Assembly (NCBI GenBank): GCA_016936695.1
Contig: JAFGXK010000030.1
Location: 1 to 6,290 of the forward strand
DNA length: 6,290 nucleotides
Origin: Bacteroidales bacterium
GTDB lineage: Bacteria > Bacteroidota > Bacteroidia > Bacteroidales > VadinHA17
Direction: 5' to 3'
Positions within the stretch are counted from its first letter, which is position 1, and each line of letters starts with the position of its first letter. Under the pieces are notes generated by a model. The model was not told where the DNA came from, did not search any database, and saw only the letters and a program-made list of their open reading frames with translations. Positions 1 through 4,365 of this stretch are shown here, piece after piece. The position numbers and the translations under genes are program-made.

Positions 1-884
1 GTCGGTTCGGTATCACTGAACATATACAGGTAATTCGGATTCTCCTGTTCCCATCTGAGACTTGCTTTTGATCCATAAACAGAAATAACTATATCATTTT
101 CAAGACCTCCGCAAACCTGGCTGGCTCTGATAACACCCTTGAGCTTATCGCTGAACCGCAGCAGAACCGTCCCGTCCAGGTCCAGCTTAATGTCTTCTTT
201 GACAGGATTCAAATCTGATAAAATCTCTTTGATCTCAAGTCCGGTTGTGTATTCTATAAGGTTAAATGCATGAACCCCGATATCTCCCATACAACTGCTG
301 ACGCCCGCATGTTTCGGATCGAGGCGCCATACACCAGTGATTCTGCTTCCCGTACCATGAATAATGGCGTTGATCCATCCCTGATAATACTGGGCATCAA
401 TACGCTGTATTGTTCCAAGAACACCTTTTGCTATCAATTCCCTCATCTGTCTTACCATCGGATATCCGGTATAGGTATGGGTTAGCGCAAAGGTAAGACC
501 CGTTTCTTTAACAAGCCTCTCAAGATCCTCAGCTTCCTCAACTGTCATTGTCATCGGCTTCTCGCAAACAAGGTGAAATCCGTTAGTGAGAAATGCTTTT
601 GCCTGAGGGTAATGAAGAGCATTCGGTGTTACGATTGATACAACCCGGATCCTTTCATCTTCAGGCAAGGCAAGCTCGGCTTTTATCATTGCATCAACAC
701 TTTCATAGCAACGGGCGGGACTGATCCCTTCACCGGCTGCAAATTCTTTGCTTTTTTCATAATCGACGTCGAAAACACCTCCGGCAAGTTCAAAATCGTT
801 ACAGATCCGTGAGGCTCGGCGATGAGCATCTCCAATGAATGCTCCTATTCCGCCACCTATCATTCCCATTTTAATTTTATCCAT
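1..884 (-). CDS. Gfo/Idh/MocA family NAD(P)-dependent oxidoreductase (3' end missing)
   Basis: Reading from the ATG at 884-882, the frame stays open for 294 codons to the window edge, so the C-terminus is missing; relatives are commonly 350-400 residues. The N-terminus is a Rossmann fold with a glycine-rich dinucleotide loop (G10-G11-G12-I-G14, followed by GDAHRRA). Strand VVSIVTPN (81-88) precedes the family signature CEKPM (107-111), where K109 is the expected catalytic lysine. The C-terminal alpha/beta domain begins near residue 125 and carries MGDIGVHAFNL (199-209), whose D201 and H205 match the Asp/His pair used in hydride transfer. The family oxidises or reduces hydroxyls of sugars, glycosides or cyclitols in the cytoplasm. 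The segment LALPEDERIR (71-80) before the TPN strand resembles a subgroup found with TIM-barrel isomerases; that is from memory. The start lies 2 nt after the stop of the upstream permease gene, indicating co-transcription and probably translational coupling. The substrate cannot be read from sequence; inositol, glucoside 3-dehydrogenase-like or levoglucosan-like activities are all possible. Confidence 0.93.
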   Translation of the reverse strand, partial: MDKIKMGMIGGGIGAFIGDAHRRASRICNDFELAGGVFDVDYEKSKEFAAGEGISPARCYESVDAMIKAELALPEDERIRVVSIVTPNALHYPQAKAFLTNGFHLVCEKPMTMTVEEAEDLERLVKETGLTFALTHTYTGYPMVRQMRELIAKGVLGTIQRIDAQYYQGWINAIIHGTGSRITGVWRLDPKHAGVSSCMGDIGVHAFNLIEYTTGLEIKEILSDLNPVKEDIKLDLDGTVLLRFSDKLKGVIRASQVCGGLENDIVISVYGSKASLRWEQENPNYLYMFSDTEP

Positions 885-886
885 AT

Positions 887-2146
887 TTATGCTTTTTTGA
901 TTTTTCTGAAATATAAAATAGTAAAAAAGATGATTAATAAGGCAGGAACAATTGATACAAATTTCAGGGTATTTGCTCCGCCTGCAAGCTGTGCCTGTGC
1001 ATAAGTTAATGCTTCCTGTGTTCCCGGAGCAGCTGCCTTAAGGATATCCAGAACCTGTCCTGCAGGGATTGATGCAGCAGTTTGTGCATCAAAGATAGCA
1101 CCCAGTACAGGCTGGGCTATTGCACCGCCAAGAAAACCGATCCCTCCCATAATGGCCAGTCCGAGTGCACCGCTTTCAGGGATATTCTCAGATACAAATC
1201 CAAGCATTGTGGGCCAGAAGAAAGCTATACCCAGGGCAAAGATCCCGGCGGATGCAAAAACCAGTACGGCGCCCTGTGCATAACCCATTAACAATGCACC
1301 GATAAAAGCGAGGATAGAAGAGAATAGCAGGATAATTGTCGGTCGTGTATTATGTACAAAGGTGCCTCCGAACTGTCTGGCAAGAGCCATTATACCTGAG
1401 ATCCACACCAGCAGAAGAATGGGATTATCCGAAACATTTGCAAGTAAAGCAGCTATCCATTGGTTTGTACCAAGCTCAGTGGATGCGGTCAGTATCATAC
1501 AGAAGGCCATGAAGAGGAAGAGAGGACTGTAGCATGATTTCAGCATATCTTTATAGGAAAATCCTGCAGTAACACGCTCCGTTTCCGGGAATTTCTTATT
1601 CAGGAACATGAATCCATATACAAATGTCGGAAGAAGCATAACTGCCATTGCCCACCTCCAGTCGTTCAGGCCTATATTGTTGAAAAGATATACGACCAGT
1701 CCGCCAATGACTATACCTGTGGGAAACCATGCATGGAAACGATTCAGTCGTCGTGTTTTTTCGTCGGTGTACAGGCTTGTAATCAGCGGATTACAGGCCG
1801 CTTCCACACTGCCGTTCGCTATGCCAATGAAAAGTGTTGAGATGAACAGGGTCCAGAACCCTGTCGCCATAATGGTAAGAACAATACCAATTACATGGCA
1901 GAAAAATGCAATAGCAATGATCCGGCCAAGACCAATAATGTCGACCAGTGGTCCTCCAAAGACCATTGCAAGCGTAAAGCCCCAGAAAGCCGTCCCGACG
2001 ATCCATCCCACCTGTGCATGTGTAAGATTGAATTCCCCTGCCCATGCTTCAACAAAAGATCCTCTGGTTGCAAAAGCGAGCGCTGTTACCACCAATGCAA
2101 CACAGCTTGCATTGAATAATTGGGTTTTCCTGATAGCGGTATCCAT
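887..2146 (-). CDS. MFS sugar permease-like transporter (12 TM)
   Basis: This complete 419-residue membrane protein has an MFS layout: about 12 hydrophobic helices in two six-helix halves, with a basic central loop (about 183-204, NKKFPETERV...YKDM). TM1 lies near 11-28. GGPLVDIIGLGR (64-75) is the loop 2-3 signature region in the variant form usual for sugar symporters. TM4 carries polar residues NGSVEAACNP (111-120, E115 and N119), and TM7 carries ELGTNQW (224-230); such residues line substrate and proton paths in FucP-like transporters. An Ala/Gln-rich loop of about 40 residues (354-393) separates TM11 and TM12 and should face the periplasm. The C-terminus ends in a basic cytoplasmic tail (FRKIKKA). 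It is predicted to be an inner-membrane proton-coupled sugar or glycoside importer. It lies 45 nt downstream of the isomerase-like gene and 2 nt upstream of the oxidoreductase gene, so it probably imports their substrate. There is no Shine-Dalgarno; the leader is A/T-rich. The exact substrate is unknown. Confidence 0.9.
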   Translation of the reverse strand: MDTAIRKTQLFNASCVALVVTALAFATRGSFVEAWAGEFNLTHAQVGWIVGTAFWGFTLAMVFGGPLVDIIGLGRIIAIAFFCHVIGIVLTIMATGFWTLFISTLFIGIANGSVEAACNPLITSLYTDEKTRRLNRFHAWFPTGIVIGGLVVYLFNNIGLNDWRWAMAVMLLPTFVYGFMFLNKKFPETERVTAGFSYKDMLKSCYSPLFLFMAFCMILTASTELGTNQWIAALLANVSDNPILLLVWISGIMALARQFGGTFVHNTRPTIILLFSSILAFIGALLMGYAQGAVLVFASAGIFALGIAFFWPTMLGFVSENIPESGALGLAIMGGIGFLGGAIAQPVLGAIFDAQTAASIPAGQVLDILKAAAPGTQEALTYAQAQLAGGANTLKFVSIVPALLIIFFTILYFRKIKKA

Positions 2147-2191
2147 AAAGTGTTTATTTAGGTAGTTATATAAGAAGTTGATTAGTGATTT

Positions 2192-3184
2192 TTATTTTTC
2201 AAAAGCTGAATCAAAAGCGATATCCGACGGAGGAAAATCGACTGATTTAACAAATTCACAAGCTTCCATGGCACCGTGCTCCCGATCCATACCGCTGTCT
2301 TCCCATTCAACCGACAGAGGTCCTTTATAACCGATACGGTTCAATGCTCTGATTATCTCTTCGAAATTAATATTACCCCGCCCAAGGCTCCGGAAATCCC
2401 AGTAACGTCCTTTGGTGCCGAAATCGGTATGGCCTCCGAAAACACCTGCCTCGGCAGGGACATCAGACCATCCTGCATCCTTCATGTGAACATGAAAGAT
2501 ACGATCGCTGAAAGTATAGAGGAAACCGACATAATCCACACCCTGATATCCAAAATGTGAAGGATCATAATTGAATCCAAAGGCAGGATGATTGTTCAGC
2601 GCTTCAAGAGCTTTTCTCGCCGATGCAATATCAAAGGCAATCTCGGTGGGATGAACTTCAAGAGCAAAACGGATTCCGAGTTTCTGGTATTCATTAAGTA
2701 TTGGTTCCCACATTATTGCAAACTCTTTGAATCCATCCTCGATCATTTTTGGCAGGTTTGGAGGGAACGAATAGGCAAGATGCCATATAGGGCTCCCGGT
2801 GAATCCGTTAACTATTGATACACCCAGCCGTTTTGCCGCTTCTGCTGTCCTTATCATCTCTTCAGAAGCACGCTGCCGTACACCATGAGGGTCTCCGTCT
2901 CCCCAGACGTATGCCGGCAGGATTGCCTTATGACGATCATCAATACGGTCGGCAACTGCCTGTCCGACAAGATGATTGGATATGGAAAAGATCTTAAGGC
3001 CGTACTTGTCGAGAAGCTCCCGCTTTGCCTTACAATAGGCATCATCTGCTAAATTTACTTCAAAATGATCTCCCCAGCATGCCAGTTCCAAACCATCATA
3101 ACCGAAGGATTTGGCTTTCTGACATACTGTTTCCAGCGGGAGATCAGCCCACTGGCCCGTGAATAATGTTACTGGTCTGCTCAT
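2192..3184 (-). CDS. sugar phosphate isomerase/epimerase-like TIM-barrel protein (xylose isomerase-like/AP endonuclease 2 superfamily)
   Basis: This complete 330-residue cytoplasmic protein has no signal peptide. It shows the (beta/alpha)8 pattern of the AP_endonuc_2 superfamily: FGYDGLELACWGDHF (27-41) for strands 1-2, GLKIFSISNHL (62-72), GVSIVNGF (121-128), FALEVHPTE (173-181), FGFNYDPSHF (202-211), IFHVHMKD (229-236) and GPLSVEWED (288-296). Likely divalent-metal ligands are E176, D207, H231 or H233, and E293. Members isomerise or epimerise free sugars, dehydrate inosose, or cleave 3-keto-glycosides and C-glycosides after oxidation by a Gfo/Idh/MocA partner. The Gfo/Idh/MocA gene in the same operon favours one of these paired reactions, but which one is inference. 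The conserved N-terminal RPVTLFTGQWADLPLE block makes the ATG at 3184 a secure start. It is preceded by an A-rich leader with no Shine-Dalgarno. It is the first gene of the predicted operon, and the permease gene begins 45 nt after its stop. 'Isomerase/epimerase' is a fold-level name, not a proven activity. Confidence 0.9.
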   Translation of the reverse strand: MSRPVTLFTGQWADLPLETVCQKAKSFGYDGLELACWGDHFEVNLADDAYCKAKRELLDKYGLKIFSISNHLVGQAVADRIDDRHKAILPAYVWGDGDPHGVRQRASEEMIRTAEAAKRLGVSIVNGFTGSPIWHLAYSFPPNLPKMIEDGFKEFAIMWEPILNEYQKLGIRFALEVHPTEIAFDIASARKALEALNNHPAFGFNYDPSHFGYQGVDYVGFLYTFSDRIFHVHMKDAGWSDVPAEAGVFGGHTDFGTKGRYWDFRSLGRGNINFEEIIRALNRIGYKGPLSVEWEDSGMDREHGAMEACEFVKSVDFPPSDIAFDSAFEK

Positions 3185-3223
3185 TTTTTTTATAGTTTAT
3201 GATTATACTTAAGTAGGTGCATG

Positions 3224-3250
3224 TTGCTGGTTGCTGGTTGCTTGTTGCTT
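3224..3250. repeat. tandem heptamer array, unit TTGCTGG, about 3.9 copies
   Basis: The units are TTGCTGG (3224-3230), TTGCTGG (3231-3237), TTGCTTG (3238-3244) and a partial TTGCTT (3245-3250). The array starts 40 nt upstream of the isomerase-like gene's start codon, so it lies where a -35 element or a regulator site for that operon could be. It abuts directly on a second array with the same 7-nt period but a different unit. Confidence 0.9.
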
Positions 3251-3318
3251 ACCGATTTACTCATTACTGAATACCGATTACCGAATACCGATTACTGAAT
3301 ACCGAATACCGATTACCG
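3251..3318. repeat. tandem heptamer array, consensus ACYGAWT, about 9.6 copies
   Basis: The units in order are ACCGATT (3251), one extra T at 3258, ACTCATT (3259), ACTGAAT (3266), ACCGATT (3273), ACCGAAT (3280), ACCGATT (3287), ACTGAAT (3294), ACCGAAT (3301), ACCGATT (3308) and a partial ACCG (3315-3318). Apart from ACTCATT, variation is limited to C/T at position 3 and A/T at position 6. The GAAT and GATT forms partly alternate, which suggests growth by duplicating 14-nt or longer blocks. Its function is unknown; it ends 95 nt before the nitroreductase start. Confidence 0.92.
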
Positions 3319-3413
3319 TTTTGGATCATGCTAATATAAGAAAATCCTTTTCAACCTGCCTTAACCATTTGGCAGAATTTCTTTTCTTTGTAATAATACT
3401 ATATAAACAATAA

Positions 3414-4169
3414 ATGAAAACTTTATCTGATACCCTCCTTAACAGGAGAACGATACGTAAATATTCCGCAAAGAAGGTGGATGACGATCTGTTAAATGAT
3501 ATCCTCACAAAGGGTTGCAGGGCTTCAACCACAGGTAATATGCAGGTCTACAGTATTATTATTACAAGGGATCCGGTTAAGAAGAAAGAACTCGCTCCTT
3601 TTCATTTTAACCAGAAGATGGTAACAGAAGCTCCCGTTATGCTGACTTTCTGTGCCGATTTCAACAGGTTCAACCTTTGGTGCCGCGAAAATAAGGCAGA
3701 TCCGGGTTATGATAATTTCCTTTCATTCTTTACAGCAGCCATTGATGCTCTTATTGTTGCCCAGACGGTTTGTATTGCTGCAGAAGCGGAGGGACTGGGG
3801 ATCTGCTACCTGGGAACCACTACCTACACCGCAGATAAGATCATTGAATCATTGAAACTGCCTGAAGGAGTCGTGCCTGTAACAACAATAACCCTCGGAT
3901 GGCCTGATGAAGCTCCTGAACAGCCCGACAGGCTTCCACTGGAGGCAATCGTTCATAAGGAAGTATACCATGATTATTCAAAGCAGGATATTGAAGAATA
4001 TTACAGGTCGAAAGAAGAGCGGGAGGATTCCAGGGAATTCATCAGGGAGAATAATAAGGAAACACTGGCACAGATTTTCACTGATGTCAGGTATAAGAAG
4101 GATGACAATATCACTTTTTCCAGAATTTTATTAAAAGTACTACATGACCAGGGATTTATGCATCAGTAA
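3414..4169 (+). CDS. NfsA/FRP-type FMN-dependent nitroreductase family oxidoreductase
   Basis: This complete 251-residue soluble protein matches the NfsA/Frp branch of the nitroreductase superfamily in length and motif order. RRTIRKYS (11-18) is the N-terminal FMN-phosphate-binding motif. TTGNMQVYS (39-47) is the second flavin contact. FFTAAIDALIVAQTVCIAAEAEGLGICYLG (in two parts, 105-120 and 121-134) is the long core helix and the following glycine turn. LGWPDEAP (161-168) and RLPLEAIVHKEVY (173-185) are typical of this branch. The C-terminal region, from IEEYY (193) through the basic tail to LHDQGF (243-248), matches the extra segment NfsA-type enzymes use for NADPH binding. Family members are homodimeric, FMN-containing cytoplasmic enzymes reducing nitroaromatics, quinones or flavins with NADPH; the physiological substrate here is unknown. 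The start at 3414 has only an A/T-rich leader and leaves a normal N-terminus before RRTIRKYS. It is divergent from the sugar operon and 196 nt upstream of the GH92 gene. Confidence 0.92.
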   Translation: MKTLSDTLLNRRTIRKYSAKKVDDDLLNDILTKGCRASTTGNMQVYSIIITRDPVKKKELAPFHFNQKMVTEAPVMLTFCADFNRFNLWCRENKADPGYDNFLSFFTAAIDALIVAQTVCIAAEAEGLGICYLGTTTYTADKIIESLKLPEGVVPVTTITLGWPDEAPEQPDRLPLEAIVHKEVYHDYSKQDIEEYYRSKEEREDSREFIRENNKETLAQIFTDVRYKKDDNITFSRILLKVLHDQGFMHQ

Positions 4170-4203
4170 AAGGGATTTCGGAAAAGTTATTTTTAACCGG
4201 GTC

Positions 4204-4304
4204 CGCAAAGTTAACGTAATGGATGCAAAGAGCGCAATGGATGCGAAGGGTGCGAAGGGTGCAAAGAGTGCAAAGGGTGCAAAAGGTGCAACGGGCGCAA
4301 AGTT
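4204..4304. repeat. tandem 9-nt array, consensus TGCAAAGGG, about 11 units
   Basis: The core consists of nine contiguous 9-nt units: TGCAAAGAG (4224), CGCAATGGA (4233), TGCGAAGGG (4242 and 4251), TGCAAAGAG (4260), TGCAAAGGG (4269), TGCAAAAGG (4278), TGCAACGGG (4287) and CGCAAAGTT (4296-4304). Two further units, CGCAAAGTT (4204-4212) and CGTAATGGA (4215-4223), precede it, with a 2-nt interruption at 4213-4214. The terminal unit CGCAAAGTT occurs at both ends. The array is stop-free in the frame of the downstream GH92 gene. Arrays of GCAAAG-like units are familiar to me in Bacteroidota intergenic DNA, but their role is not known to me. Confidence 0.93.
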
Positions 4305-4340
4305 AAGATCTTATGAATTAATTATTTGCGAACTCTGCGC
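4295..4340. repeat. inverted repeat (hairpin) closing the 9-nt array
   Basis: The left arm GCGCAAAGTT (4295-4304) pairs with the right arm AACTCTGCGC (4331-4340), with 9 of 10 positions complementary and the tenth a wobble-type mismatch. The 26-nt loop is A/T-rich. There is no following U-tract, so it does not look like a standard intrinsic terminator. Confidence 0.6.
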
Positions 4341-4360
4341 ATTTCCATTGCGAACTTTAC
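4326..4360 (-). repeat. inverted partial copy of the array's first units
   Basis: The reverse complement of this segment reads GTAAAGTT, CGCAATGGA, aaTGCGCAGAG, ttCGCAA. This matches, in the same order, the array's start at 4205-4238 (GCAAAGTT, aaCGTAATGGA, TGCAAAGAG, CGCAA), with small gaps and about five substitutions. The array's left end and this segment could therefore form a long imperfect stem enclosing the rest of the array. The copy ends 5 nt before the GH92 start codon at 4366. Confidence 0.72.
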
Positions 4361-4365
4361 AGTTA

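Larger units (their letters stand above)
3185..3413. other. divergent intergenic region with two 7-nt tandem arrays
   Basis: This 229-nt gap separates the minus-strand sugar operon from the plus-strand nitroreductase gene, so it must hold promoters for both directions. The central part (3224-3318) is tandem repeat. The flanks, 3185-3223 and 3319-3413, are A/T-rich and unique. I could not identify a clear Bacteroidota-type promoter (TTG, spacer, TAnnTTTG) on either strand and saw no coding potential here. Confidence 0.6.

Noticed and set aside
270..485. 71-codon plus-strand open frame
   Set aside because: It is antisense to the oxidoreductase gene, which is open through this region with conserved motifs (for example GDIGVH).
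1608..2165. 185-codon plus-strand open frame
   Set aside because: It lies wholly antisense to the MFS transporter gene, has a low-complexity, Thr/Pro-rich product with no domain, and mirrors the codon pattern of the real gene.
3202..3207. TATAAT on the minus strand, a possible -10 element for the sugar operon
   Set aside because: No matching -35 or Bacteroidota-type TTG element sits at the right distance; the -35 position falls in the TTGCTGG array, and such a hexamer is expected by chance in A/T-rich DNA.
3224..3318. CRISPR array
   Set aside because: The units are 7 nt, contiguous, with no spacers, and no cas gene is present.
4170..4200. Intrinsic terminator after the nitroreductase gene
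   Set aside because: The short T-run near 4190 is not preceded by a stable G/C-rich hairpin that I can draw.
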